This document shows positions 42,753-54,735 of a stretch of DNA of 64,000 nucleotides, piece after piece. The stretch's first letter is position 1; each line of letters begins with the position of its first letter. The DNA is taken from contig OZ026524.1 of assembly GCA_964019695.1 (NCBI GenBank), positions 68,649,074-68,713,073 of the forward strand, written 5' to 3'. The position numbers were made by a program, and so were the translations under genes. The stretch comes from Loripinus fragilis (Eukaryota > Mollusca > Bivalvia > Lucinida > Lucinidae). The notes below the pieces were generated by a model that made no database searches, was not told where the DNA came from, and worked only from the letters and a program-made list of their open reading frames with translations.

Positions 42753-42838
42753 CAGTAAAATATAATACTGGAGAGCTTAAACCAGTTTAACGGGGCACCA
42801 ACCTCACCCTTAGTTCAGATGAGGATCAAGACTCATAG

Positions 42839-43085
42839 ATGCTTGGTTTGCATGAACGACCCTTTACTCATCAATGCATCATCTCCTAGAACATATAAAT
42901 CAAGATATATAAAAAGAGATAAAGCAAAGATAAAAACTCAATTTAAATAAAATTGAATACCGGATGTTTGGTTTGCATGAAACACCCCTAACTTATCAAT
43001 ACATCATCTCCTAAAATATATAAATCAAGATATGAAAAGGAGATAAAGCAAAGATAAGGACTCAACAGTAAATAAAACTGAATAC
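42839..43085. repeat. Direct duplication of a ~123-bp unit
   Basis: Two adjacent units share TTGGTTTGCATGAA, ATCATCTCCTA, ATATAAATCAAGATAT, GAGATAAAGCAAAGATAA and GAATACCGG. The flanks 42753-42838 and 43086-43430 are unrecognised. Confidence 0.75.
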
Positions 43086-43431
43086 CGGAGCAAAAGGAAT
43101 CCAACAGGTAAACCCTGGTGGGCCTGACAACAGCCAAAGCATCAGGCCCCTACCATCTCATCAATAGATAAGTCTATAAGTCGGAACCGTCATAGAGTCT
43201 GAAGTCCGACCTACCGGCGTGCAATTAAAGAGGAAAGCTAAGTTGCCAACGGTGATTGGGTTGACCACCAAGCATGCAGTCTGCTACCACATATATAGTA
43301 TGACATTTTGTTTACCTTAATCATTTGGTCCCAAGATCATATCAGCAATACAATACCTTTGATGTCATCTACAAACAATAGACAATCGGTGTCTCAACAT
43401 GGGCCACTTACATCTTCTAAAAATGTAAGCA

Positions 43432-43805
43432 TTAAAGCTGCATAGTCTGTAACTTTTGATCTTCTAATTTTAGAAATAATATTTCTATTTTTCAAGATCA
43501 CAGCGAAAATACTCTAATGCAGGTAAACATTTTACCATTTTCGTAAATCTTAACAAATTATCACTATCAAAACAACAGCATTTATGTTAAAAATCAACTG
43601 TCAAGAATTATTGGAGGGACGAAAATAATTACAAACAGGTGAAAAATAGCTGTTTTATAAGATAATTCACTTTTACATGCAGTTTTCAGCTGTACTGAAC
43701 ATATTTATAGTGAAAACATAACTTAATTCTATTTTTACAAATGATTTAAAAAGAAAAGAAATTTTTTCGAAAAAATGTTCAAAGTTACAGACTTAGACTC
43801 TTTAA
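43432..43805 (-). mobile_element. MITE family M4, copy 2
   Basis: Inverted relative to 22659-23038, with the ends TTAAAGCTGCATAGTCTGTA and TTACAGACTTAGACTCTTTAA. Length is 374 bp against 380 bp for the other copy; the interior is collinear. Confidence 0.75.
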
Positions 43806-43839
43806 TAGCCATGCAGATAGATGTTATAAGTATTTTAAC

Positions 43840-44450
43840 GTTGACCTTGAAATGATCATGGGTCTTTTAGCTGTCTGAAACCATTGCAGACATTTACACA
43901 CACCTTTGGCAGTCAGTGTGCAAAAATATGAACGGCCTACACTAAAATATACGAGGCATTTACTTACATGCCATACAACCAGAATTTAATTATTTCGACC
44001 TTGACTTTTGACTCAAAGGTCATATTGGCAATCATATCATTGTACAAAATATGAAGCACCTCTGTCAAAATAGTACATGAGGAGTTCGTGTAACGAGCCG
44101 TAAGATAAAATCTAAGTATATTTGAGATTGAATAGCAATGATCTGTAACCTCCGTTAGCAATCAGTGTGCTAAATCAGAAACCTATGTTATATTCTATAC
44201 AACATAGGAAGGCAAACATTGCGCCATATTTGAATAATCTCGGTCAAAAATGAAAAAGGAGTTTAGGTTATGAGCCACATTACAGATTTTGAGTAAATTT
44301 GACCTTGGTTTTTGACTCTTTTGGTGATTTGAAACCTCCTTGTCATCTACACACCACTGGAAACAGTTGTGCCAAAATAAATATTAAGGCATTTAGTTGA
44401 ATGACAAGTTCTTGTAACGTTACTTTTAAAACAAATCTAGGAGGACACAC
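43840..44450. repeat. Degenerate TTGACCTTGACTTTTGACTC-type repeats
   Basis: Roughly three units of about 150-180 bp contain a GACCTTGxxxTTTGAC phrase, a CAGTCAGTGTGCxAAA phrase and GGCATTTAxTTxxATG. A similar GTGACCTTGACATTGA phrase occurs at 45036 and 45189. It is non-coding. Confidence 0.5.
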
Positions 44451-45219
44451 TCCGTGCTTCTGCTACATGTAATACCAAAAGGAAAAACCTACTATTGTTT
44501 TTATTATCTGGTGGATATAAGACCATAGATGATTTTGAATGCTTTCAAATCAAATGTACCGGCAATCTGCGTAAAATAAAAACAAAAATGGTGTCAAAAC
44601 CACTCATCAAGTGTGATACATTTTGCAGATGCTACATACAATGTACATATAGGCCAGGATGTGACAAAAGGTACCTTATGCTTATGATCATAAAAATCTA
44701 GGTAATGTTGCCTCTGCAAAGTACGACCTCTTAAGAGCATGTCCCGAAAATTTGAAGCAATTATCTTCAAAATTGACGAATATATGGAGGTTTGAAGCGA
44801 CAGTTGTAACCCGGTTTGGAAATTAACGTCAAGAAGAATTTTAACCTTTATATGACGTCAGAGTGCTGGTCTCCAATTGCTTGTTGGTTATTTTTGACTC
44901 AGTATAACCATCTAACAAATATAATTATGCATTCATATGTGTTATCTATCTTATAATATAAATGCAAATGAAACAAGACAGCAGTCTGAAGGACAGCGAT
45001 ATCCCCCGCCGCAGAATCCCATGACCTTGAAGTGTGACCTTGACATTGAGTCTGTATAGCTGAGTCATTGGTTCTGCATATCACCTCACTGAGATGAACA
45101 TTTGGGTGAGGTTTAATGAAAATCGTTCAAAGGGTTCAGAAGGTATGGAGCGGACACGAATTGAAGGGTAAGTTCTATGACTATGTAGTGTGACCTTGAC
45201 ATTGACCCAGTCAAATTTG

Positions 45220-45400
45220 TTGCACGGTTTCATACACTTAGCAGCAGGGATGGGAGAAAGTTGCCCATGGCAGGTTAAATTGTTTTGTTCATTCCACTTA
45301 TTTCTAACTATCTGAATATGAAGATGTATCAACTATAATTATATTTCAAGTCATTGAGCTGTTTTCTTTGTCACACGGTTTCATACGCCTGGTTGCTGAC
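45220..45400 (-). repeat. Inverted outlier of the 46.1-49.0 kb satellite
   Basis: GCACGGTTTCATACACTTAG, CAGGTTAAATTGTTTTG and CTATCTGAATATGAAGATGT are the reverse complement of one satellite unit. It lies about 700 bp before the array, in opposite orientation. Confidence 0.7.
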
Positions 45401-46079
45401 AGGCTGACAGACGAGTGGCATTCCTATTACCCCACTCCTGCTTCGCGGCGGGGGATTAATTATATGAATCTATACTTTCTAAGTCATACTTTAGGCAGTT
45501 AAAGTGACACACTCTTCATTATGAACCCCTGTAGGTGTGATGGCCTTATTGTTGCCATGGCAACATGCATCATATAAAACCTTACAGATAATCAGAAACA
45601 TTTGCTACTTTGATGACACCAAGCTTTAGAAACATTTGCGTGGTATAATAAAAACATATGAAATTTTGTCATTTGCTGAAATGCCTTAAGAACCCTTTTC
45701 TCAGATCCACGCTCACAAATGTACATTATAACCTTTCTGCTTTGAAATTAATTTTGGAATTATTTACATTTGTTAACATTTTTTCACCCATCAAACTCTT
45801 ACTAATTTTAGATTATTTAAGGCATTGCCCCTGTATAATTAATCAACAAATTTAATGTGCACCAGTATTCCGTGCCAGGAGGAATAAGTGGAAAGCTAAT
45901 TGGACGGACAGACAAACGTATACAGTAATTATAATGCACACCTGCCAATCATGCAAAATTTCGATATCGTATCAAATCTTTAAAATATTGTTGTTATTGA
46001 TAATTTTGATTTGCGCATTTTTCAATTTAACATAGATTTTGTGATTTTCGGCAGTTTTCTAGATTTTGAATTCTCCCAG

Positions 46080-48980
46080 CAGCCTTGTCACTGAGCAGCA
46101 GGGTTGGGGACAAAAGAAACTAACCTGGACAGCTTGCCATCGACCCTGCAACCAAGCGTATAAAACCAATATAATGGGAATATAATTATAATTGAAACAT
46201 CTTCACATTCAGATAGTTAGAAAAAAGTGGAATTAGCAAAACAATTTAACCTGCCCTGGACAACTTTACCCCACCCCTGCTGCTAAGTGTATGAAACCGC
46301 GCGACAACCCCCAGCTTAATTTGACATGAATTATGATAATAATTGATACATCTTTGCATTCAGATAGTTAAAAATAAGTGAAATGAGCATCCAAAATTTA
46401 ACTTTTGTTATCCGGGTGGGGGGCAAGATAAACTGCCCTGGACAGCTTGCTTCCACCCCTGCAACTAAGCGTATGAAACCTTGCGACAAATACAACAGCT
46501 CAATTTGACTTGACATATGATTATAATTGATACATCTTCACATTCAGATAGTTAGAAATAAGTGGAATTAGCAAAACAATTTAACCTTCCCTGGAAAACT
46601 TTACCCCATCCCTGCTGCTAAGTGTATGAAACCGCGCGACAACCCCCAGCTTAATTTGACTTGAATTATGGTAATAATTGATACATCTTTACATTCAGAT
46701 AGTTAGAAATAAGTGGAATGAGCAAAACACTTTAACCTTCACTGGAAAACTTTCCCAAACCCCTGCTGCCAAATGTATGAAGCCATGCGATAAATCACTA
46801 GCTCAAATTTACTTGAATAAGGATTATAATTGATACATCTTCACATTTAGATAGTTTAAAATAAGTGGAATGAGCATGCAAAATTAAACTTTTGTTATCC
46901 AGGTGGGGGCAAGATAAACTGCCCTGGACAGCTTGCCCCCCCCCCCCCCTGCAACCAAGCGTAGATAGATTGAAGTTAGGGGAATGATCAAAATGATTTA
47001 ACCTTTAATACCCAGGTGGGTGGGGGCAAGCTAAACCGCCCTGAACAGCTAGCCCCCACCTATGCTGCCAAGCGTATGTAACCATGTGGCAACCCCCCAC
47101 CCCCAGCTCCAGCTCAGCTTGACTTGAATTATGATTATAATAGATACATCTTCACATTCAGATAGATTGAAAGAAGTGGAAAGAGAGCATTTAAAATTTA
47201 TTTTTTGTTATCCAGGTTGGGGCTAGTTAAACTGCCCTGGACGGTTTGCACCCCCCTCTCTATGCAAACAAGCGTATGAAACCATACGACAAAGAAAACA
47301 GCTCAAGTTGGCTAGAATTATAATAATAATTGATACATTTCACATTCAGATAGGATTATCTAAGTAGAACAAGTACATTAATTTAACCTTTGATACCCAG
47401 GTGGGTGAGTGCAAGTTAGACATCCCTGGACAGCTTGTCCCCATCCCTACTGCCAAGTGTATGAAACCGTGTGACAATGAAAACATCACAATTAGACTTG
47501 CATTACATTTATAATTGATGCATCTTCATATTCCGATAGGATGAACTAAGTCGAACAAGTACATTAATTCAACCTTTGATACCAAGGTGGGCTGGTGCAA
47601 GTGAAACCGCTCTAAACAGCCTGTCTGCATCCCTACTGCCAAGTGTATGAAACTCTGTGACAAAGAAAATAGCTCAATTTGACTTAAACTATGACCTAAA
47701 TTGATACATCTTCACATTCAGATATTTTAAAATAAGAAAAATGAGTATCCACTTTAACTTTTATTATGCAAAGCTTGCCCCCCCACCACCCCTGCAACCA
47801 AGCATACGAAACCGTGTACCAAAGAAAACAGCACAATTTAACTTGAATTATTATTATAATTCATGCGTTTTTACATTCAGATAGTTTGAAATAAGTGTAA
47901 TGAGCAAAATAATTTAACATTTGATGGGGGCAAGTTAAACTGCCCTGGACAGCTCCCCCCCCCCCTGCAACCAAGCGTATGAAACTGTGTGACAAAGACA
48001 CCAACTCAATTTGACTTTAATTATGATTATATTTGATACATCTTCACATTCAGATAGTTTGAAATAAGTAGGATGTGCATCCAAAATTAATCTTTTTTTA
48101 TCCCGGTGGGGGACAAGATAAACTGCCCTGGACAGCTTGCCCCACCACCTATCTTTGTTATTCAAAGCTTGGCCCCCACCCTTACAACCAAGCGTACGAA
48201 ACCGTGCGACAAAGAAAACAGCTTAATTTGACTTGAAATATGATTGTAATTGATACATCTTCACATTCAGATAGTTTGAAATAATGGGTGGAATAAGCAA
48301 AACAATTTAACCTTTCCCTGGACAACTTCCCCCTACCCCTGCTGCTAAGCGTATGGAACCGTTCGATAAAGAAACCAGCTCAATTAGACTTGAATTATGT
48401 TGATAATTGATACATCTTCATATTCAGAAGGTTTGAAATATTTATAAATACGAGCATCAAATATTTAATTTTTGTTATCCAGGTAGGGACAAGATACTGC
48501 CCTGGAAGGCTTCCCCCCCCCGCCACCCCCCTTCCCTGCATTCATGCGTTTGAAACCGTGCAGCAAAAAACAGATTAAAATGCCCTGGACAGCTTGCGCT
48601 AGTGTATGAAATCGTGCGACAAAGAAAACAACTGAATTTGACTTGAATTTTGACTATAACTGTTACAGCTTCACATTCAGATAGTTTGAAATAAGTGAAA
48701 TGAGCAAAATAATTTAGCCTTTAACCCCCAGGCCAGTGAGGGCGTGCTATCCTGTGCGGTTTAACTTGCCAAGCGTATGAAACCTTCTCACACCACCCAG
48801 CTCAACTTGACTTGAATTATGATTATAATTGATACATGTTCACATTCAGATGTTTGAAAAGAGTGGAATGAGCATAATAATTTTACATTTGATACCCACG
48901 TGGATGGGTGGGGGGGAGTTAAACCGCCCTGGGCATCTAGCCCCCATTCCTACTGCCAAATGTATGAAACATTGGGACAA
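46080..48980 (+). repeat. Satellite array, ~165-bp unit, ~15-16 copies
   Basis: Each unit contains GTATGAAACCGTGCGACAA, CAGCTCAATTTGACTTGAA, TTGATACATCTTCACATTCA, GATAGTTTGAAATAAGTGG and a GC-rich box GCCCTGGACAGCTTGCCCCC. Unit length varies from about 150 to 190 bp, mainly through the C-run and an optional TTATCCAGGTGGGGG phrase. Neighbouring units are not always the most similar, hinting at higher-order structure. It is non-coding. Confidence 0.85.
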
Positions 48981-49226
48981 AGAAAATTGGTCAACATACA
49001 ACATTGTACAATGTCTACGAGTAAGTAGCCCCTGAGCCGGAGTTTCCTAGTTCATTTCACACGCAATTAAATCTAAAAATTTCTTCTAAAAATCATAACA
49101 ATGACAGAATTCCAAAGAAGGGAGAAAACCAATTTATATTCACAATTATTCTGCTCACAAAAGTATATACCCCTAATCTTGCTCATTATGTTTACAAAAT
49201 TACCAGTACCATAAATTATAATGACT

Positions 49227-49433
49227 CCTTAAAGTTAAGGACGACCTTAGTTAAGTATCGATACATGTATTTCAACATGGTATTTTAAATGCTTAATAAA
49301 TTGCCAGGGATGGATGCAGTACATATGGTCAATCTACAGAACTCCTGAAACAATTTTGCTTTTAATAAGTTTGAAACGTTATGTTTCATATCCTAAAGAT
49401 CAATACTTAACTAAGGTGTCCTTAATTTTAAGG
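49227..49433. mobile_element. MITE, 207 bp, ~33-bp inverted ends
   Basis: The left end CCTTAAAGTTAAGGACGACC then TTAGTTAAGTAT pairs with the right end ATACTTAACTAAGG then TGTCCTTAATTTTAAGG. The interior is AT-rich without an ORF. A following G-run adjoins the right end. Confidence 0.8.
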
Positions 49434-49570
49434 GGGGGGATTGTAATTTTGGGCCTAGGCACATAAACAAAAAGCTTTGAGGCGTGACTGTACTTACAAT
49501 ATTGAAGTAGTCCTAGAAACAGGGCTGCTAGGTGCTAACTTACATTTTAGTATATTTTTACACACATTTT

Positions 49571-49660
49571 TGACTAGCTCAATCGGCTAGCCAGAAGGCA
49601 AGAAATCATAGATTTTTACCAATGATTCACATATCACGCGGTTCGAGCCCCGCCAATGGC
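49571..49660 (+). repeat. tRNA-like SINE head
   Basis: The A-box-like TAGCTCAATCGGCTAG and the B-box CGGTTCGAGCCCCG are present, but the segment between them is too long and unpaired for a functional tRNA. It is followed by a T-rich tract. Confidence 0.4.
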
Positions 49661-50558
49661 ATGTGCTTTTTTTTCTTTTCATTTGCACGAAATAAGCGAA
49701 ATTTGAAGTGTAAACACAGTGTGTTAGCATGATTGTGAAATTATAAGATGGCTATTGTATGAAAGTACAGCGAGGATGCTATAAAAATGATTGGCAATGT
49801 TCACAAGCTCTGTGTGAAGGAGAAACAGTCTGGTCTCAAGATGTCATTAGAATGCATCTGGGATCGGCCTGCGGCTCTAACCGGAGTGAGCAGAGCCACA
49901 GCTCAGCAAATTTTGACATAACATCATTAAGCTGTTATAAAACTTATAAGTTTTACAATAGATGATGGCAGCAACATATTGATAAAAAAAGCTATACTAG
50001 TCAAAAGTTCTAACCGGCCACGTGTGTTTTTATCGATTTTCTAAAAGCTTTAAGTACAATACAGATTTCATTTTCATCACCTAATAGGCCAGCCTTTAAG
50101 TAAATGATACCAAAAAACGGCTTAGCAAAATTCTTAAAATTGTATCCGGGAGGCTTTGCCGAATACACATACCCTCAATTTTAAAATTCACAAGAATTTG
50201 CATCGGATGGTGGGGTAATTTTCGACACTTTGGCCAATAACAACGAGTCTCCTGCAGATGGAGTATTCATTTTAGCACTATAGTGTTCAATAAGATTTTG
50301 GCTTTTGAAATGAAAATGTTTTGCGCGTGAAAGTGGATTATTTCAAAAAGTCATGACTCACAAATAATGCCAAAATGCGAATTTTAAAAATGGGGGTACC
50401 ACTATTCAAATGGGCATCCTGCATGTACTGTTGAAAATGTTGCCAATATCTTTACTGTCTAGGGTATATGACACGTCTGGCTATTTCGAGGTGCAAAAAG
50501 TGTAGTCATGTCATTTTACATTTTGAAGAAAAATAACGAAATGCAGATGCATACTGCA

Positions 50559-50642
50559 GGGCTCGAAATCACAATATGTGTATAGACTGGACAACTGCTC
50601 TTATTATAAGTCCCCTGTGCTACCAGTTGCGCCACTGCGATA
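50559..50642 (-). repeat. tRNA-like SINE head (minus strand)
   Basis: The minus strand reads GCAGTGGCGCAACTGGTAGC (strong A-box) and GATTTCGAGCCC (B-box-like). The middle contains ACTTATAATAAGAG, so an anticodon arm with extra bases is possible. No cloverleaf closes fully. Confidence 0.4.
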
Positions 50643-50785
50643 AAATTATAAATTTTAAACAATAATTTCAAACAAAAAGTGTTACGTGTTTAATGAAATG
50701 ATCCAAATGCGATTACTCAGAGGTCGTGGTACATCTGTAGTCTATACTGAGAGCTTCAAAAAGTGGGCAGATAACGTACATCAAG

Positions 50786-50875
50786 ATATGAGCCGTGACA
50801 TGTGATTTCCAAAAATGTGGCGTTTTGACAAGTGTAGACTCTGACGAGCCTGTGCAGCCTTCTCATGTCGCGGCT
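50786..50875 (+). repeat. Left half of the 58302-58511 MITE
   Basis: CATGTGATTTCCAAAAATGT, GGCGTTTTGACAAGTGTAGA and GACGAGCCTGTGCAGCCT align with the left half of the element at 58302. The right half is absent. Confidence 0.6.
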
Positions 50876-50937
50876 AATGTCAAGATTATATATAATCTCA
50901 ATAGATAAAGTTTTTCCTGTCCCCGAGGTCATACACC

Positions 50938-51388
50938 TTTTTCATGCTCAACTCAACTGAGTATGAAATATATCATGCTCATAAATGTTAAAATGCCAAC
51001 AATTGTTGGCATTTTAACATTTATTACCAAGATAAATACAACATCTAAATAGTAAGTGAGTATGATCAGGAAACACCACAATCACAAACCGCAGACAACC
51101 CCATGGCAGCGAGGAAGAGCCGCTCAACTATCACGAGACACTAGGAAGACAAATTAAGCAAAGCAACCAGCTCTCTCTTCCCCATCAAGATGATTGCAAT
51201 ACTAGAATGGACATAAAGTAACATACAACAAAACATAGAACAATTACAGACTCCCACAATAGGAGTAACAATAAACAAAAAGTCAACAACAACAGCTTTA
51301 AAGCTAGAAACTTCTTTATTCTTTTTATCATTTTAATTAGAATGAACTGTTGACATTTCATGCTCAGTTGAGTTGAGCATAGAAAAAG
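50938..51388. mobile_element. MITE family M3, copy 2, split by repeat R3
   Basis: The inverted ends TCATGCTCAACTCAACTGAG and CTCAGTTGAGTTGAGCATAG and a central hairpin at GCCAACAATTGTTGGC match 12034-12220. At the point equivalent to the middle of copy 1 the element is interrupted by R3 (51048-51293) and then continues. Confidence 0.75.
51048..51293 (+). repeat. Dispersed repeat R3, copy 2 (nested)
   Basis: Matches 14178-14424 across its length with a few substitutions. Its insertion into M3 gives both ends and shows it was mobile. Confidence 0.75.
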
Positions 51389-51843
51389 CTGTATAACCTA
51401 AGACAGATATACACATTTACACAGGGCGATACTAATGAAATAACTAGAAACACAGATATCTATGTAATTATTTAATTCCGAATACAAATTGAAAACGAGA
51501 CAACGAGTAATGGATAAAAATGACGTAAAATGTAGAATATGACACGTAATAAGGCCTCATATGACGAATAGTCAAGAATACAGACATACCTCCATACATA
51601 TCGAATCATAATTTTGCAAGTGAACACAGTTGACTTATTATAACTCGATTCTGATAAGTCGAAGTACCTGATTAAGTCGACGTGAATAAGTAATACATTG
51701 GATACATGTTCTGAAAATGCACCCTGGTGAAAGTTTCTGGTATTTTGTAAATTTAGAGGATATATAACTAGTTATATACCGAGCATGTGGTAAGAATATC
51801 AACTTATCAGGATAGGTCAACATACCTCTGCTGATCGATCAAT

Positions 51844-52033
51844 ACTATCCTGCCAGCCAAGAGTGACAGTGACGTCGGGTTTTGTTTACAATTGTTAAGT
51901 AAAACATTAACTTGTACACTCCAATTGAGCTAGTGCGGATATGATTAATACACAAGTGATCTATCGATTCTTAGCCCCTAATAACTTGTAAACAAAACAT
52001 GACGTCACTGTCACTCTTGGCTGGCAGGACAGT
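51844..52033. mobile_element. Foldback MITE carrying CRE-like and forkhead-like motifs
   Basis: The arms ACTATCCTGCCAGCCAAGAG with TGACAGTGACGTCGG and TTTTGTTTACAA pair with the right arm over about 48 bp. The right arm holds a full TGACGTCA palindrome (CREB-type) and both arms hold TGTTTAC (forkhead-type core). The interior (about 95 bp) is not repeated elsewhere. Confidence 0.8.
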
Positions 52034-53522
52034 AATAAATTGCTTATTTATAAACATAGGGGGCAGTCTGTATGACTTTCTAATCGAGTTATTATGAAAA
52101 TATATAGTACCATAGATTCAGGCCTGCTGATAACCCTAGCTATTAATGGAGGATGTTGATCGGGATGTTGATCAGCATCATCAAAGTGACATGTTTAGTT
52201 CCCTTACTAGAAGAACTTTTCTTTTTGTGTCTAGAGTTATTTGTAACTGTGGTGTTCTTTATATCAAAATTTCTCTCTTGACATAAGTAGAGCAAGCTCC
52301 CTACACTTTGCTTACCTAGAGCACTGACTGATTAGAATATATCAGTATGCATGATTACAGGCAGAGAAATCGATTCAGTTTTCTATTAAAGTTTGAGGAA
52401 ATAGCTTCTACTTTTTAAAGGTATCCACCAAGCCACTCCACCAACACAACAAGTCATTTATCTGGTAAACGGATCAGTTCAGGGATGGAGTGTTTTTTTA
52501 CTTATATCCAAATGAAATATACTACTCAAACCTTGATAAGGAGCACTATATGGATGTCCATAGGGTTCATTTCAATAAACCCACCCCTTTGGCGCTCGGT
52601 AACTTTAGTTTCAATGAAATTTGCAGTGGTAGTAATTGCGATTGCTTCAAGCTACAGATGTAAATGCAAATCACACCCCGGATAGTTTAGTGTATGCCCG
52701 AAGGTAGGAAAATGCACAATATTGAGTTTTACAGAAAACTCCTTAGCTTTCAAATGGTGATTATTGTGTCAAGAACTTCTCATATCAGTTACAAATTGGT
52801 TTCAACCGAATATTGTAAGGTTGGATATGTGTTTAACACATTTCATGCTTCTGATCGTTAAAAGTAAGGGAGTAATAAACTTAAATTTTGGGTGTAATTT
52901 CGAAAATGTAACATTTTGCATTTTCCGACACACGGACATCTACGGGACCGCATAGTGTATGATTTGCACGAAAAACTGTTGCCTATTGCCACTGCAAATT
53001 TTGTTTAATTTAAAGATTAACATCACGAGTTATCGAGTACCAAAGGGGTAGGCTCACCCCTTGAACCCTATGGAATTATATTGATCTTTTTTCAAATTTT
53101 GAGTAGTATAGTTTTCTTCCAAGTTGCTTAGTCTAACTTTAATATAAAAATGCCTTGCATCTTCTTAGTGGGAAGTATGAGTACATTTATTTTGAAATGA
53201 GGGGAATTTCATTTCACTTCAAGCAAAATTCTACAAGTACATGTAATTACCAAATGCAAGGTCAATGCAGTCTAAACTTTTCAAACTAGCTGCTAAGTGA
53301 CGTGATAACTTGAAATTGTTGTCTCTCTAACAACAGTCCTCACTCATTCAAGAGTCATCGGATTTATCATAAGAAGAGCAGTCCAGAATAATTGCCAATG
53401 ACTGAACTGATCCCATTTTAGCCAAATCTTTTAAGCGAATAATGATGGAATTGATGAAAGTAACTATCATAAGATCTACATTGTTGTTTGAAGGACTTTG
53501 GAACTTGTATAGAATTGCCAAC
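52034..53522. other. No recognisable feature
   Basis: AT-rich sequence with only short frames. No tandem repeat, TIR pair or RNA was recognised. Confidence 0.4.
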
Positions 53523-53524
53523 TA

Positions 53525-53737
53525 GGGTAAAGTCGGGTAACTTCGGACAGCGGGTAAATTCGGACAATCGTTAGCAAACAGAGGAAATCCAGATGAGACG
53601 GCTCCTTATGAGCCGTCTCATCAGGATTTTCACTGTTTGCTTTGTTAATTCATTTTTTATTTCAATAAATGAACTATGATACAAACAAGGTGGCTGTCCG
53701 AATTTCGCTGTCTGTCCGAATAAATCCGACTTTACCC
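53525..53737. mobile_element. TA-flanked MITE family M2, copy 2
   Basis: GGGTAAAGTCGGGTAACTTC at the left and ATAAATCCGACTTTACCC at the right, flanked by TA (53523-53524, 53738-53739). The internal hairpin GATGAGACGGCTC..GAGCCGTCTCATC is better preserved than in copy 1 (9071-9263). Confidence 0.85.
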
Positions 53738-53739
53738 TA

Positions 53740-54733
53740 CATATATCATTCAAGTATATATGACCAGATAATGCTATAGGTGCCCGGCATAAACTACTGT
53801 AACAACGTTGGTAGGCAGTCATGTTATTCGTTGAGTAGCGAAATAATTCGTCTCCTAAGCACTTCTTTAATGACCGTTACCAATTTCTTCTTTTTAATCA
53901 AAGACATGTTGTGGTCACTTATGCCATTATTTAAGAGTGTGTAACAAAAATAGTTTAATTGTTTCTCAATCAAACATGTACTGACGGACTTTGAGAACGC
54001 AACACATGGATAACAGCTTTAATTTATGTCTCGAAAAAGAAGGCAGAACAAAAAATTTGGTTGTATGTTAAAAGCATTCATTTGTAAGTAAAACGTGGAA
54101 AACTTGTCCAACTAAGATGAACTTAATGCATTAAAAATGTAAACTTTTTGAGATAGGGGTCAACTGGTTCAAGTGACCAAATGTTATGAATGAAAGATTC
54201 CCTACTTCTTTAAATCAAGAAACACTAGAAGCATCAACTTTGTATCATGGACTTTGTTAGTCATCGAGGAATCACTCTCATATTGAATGGCAGGTCTACG
54301 ATACAGCTTATTTGCGTAAATGACGTTTATCTGGGTGTACCCTTTCATTCAATAGCTTAAAATCTCCTCTACTTAAGAAATGTTTAAATGGTTAAATTCA
54401 TACGGAGCAAATAACGTCGTCCAGTTTAGTTGTACAATTAAAACTAAACTGTTTGCTGAAGAAGAAAACTCATGATGACATTATCAAAGCAAAGGAAATT
54501 TACATTCAACAGGCTTTTGGAAGATATAAGGGGAAGTTAGTTTTGCGTAGTTTGAGTTGTCTCAGAATTATCGCGACGTCACGGCATTCATTAACCACAG
54601 CAGTTCGATTTTCTTATTGACTGCAACCTAAATGACGGAACTTGTCAATTTCATTTTTCACATAATGAAAATGTTAAATTTTCGACATGTATTAGCATAT
54701 AAGCAGGTTGAGCGTTTCTAAAGTCTTTCAATA
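53740..54733. other. No recognisable feature
   Basis: AT-rich sequence without supported genes or repeats. Confidence 0.4.
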
Positions 54734-54735
54734 TA

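Noticed and set aside
49571..49660. tRNA gene
   Set aside because: A- and B-box-like motifs are present but the spacing and pairing do not permit a cloverleaf; treated as a SINE head.
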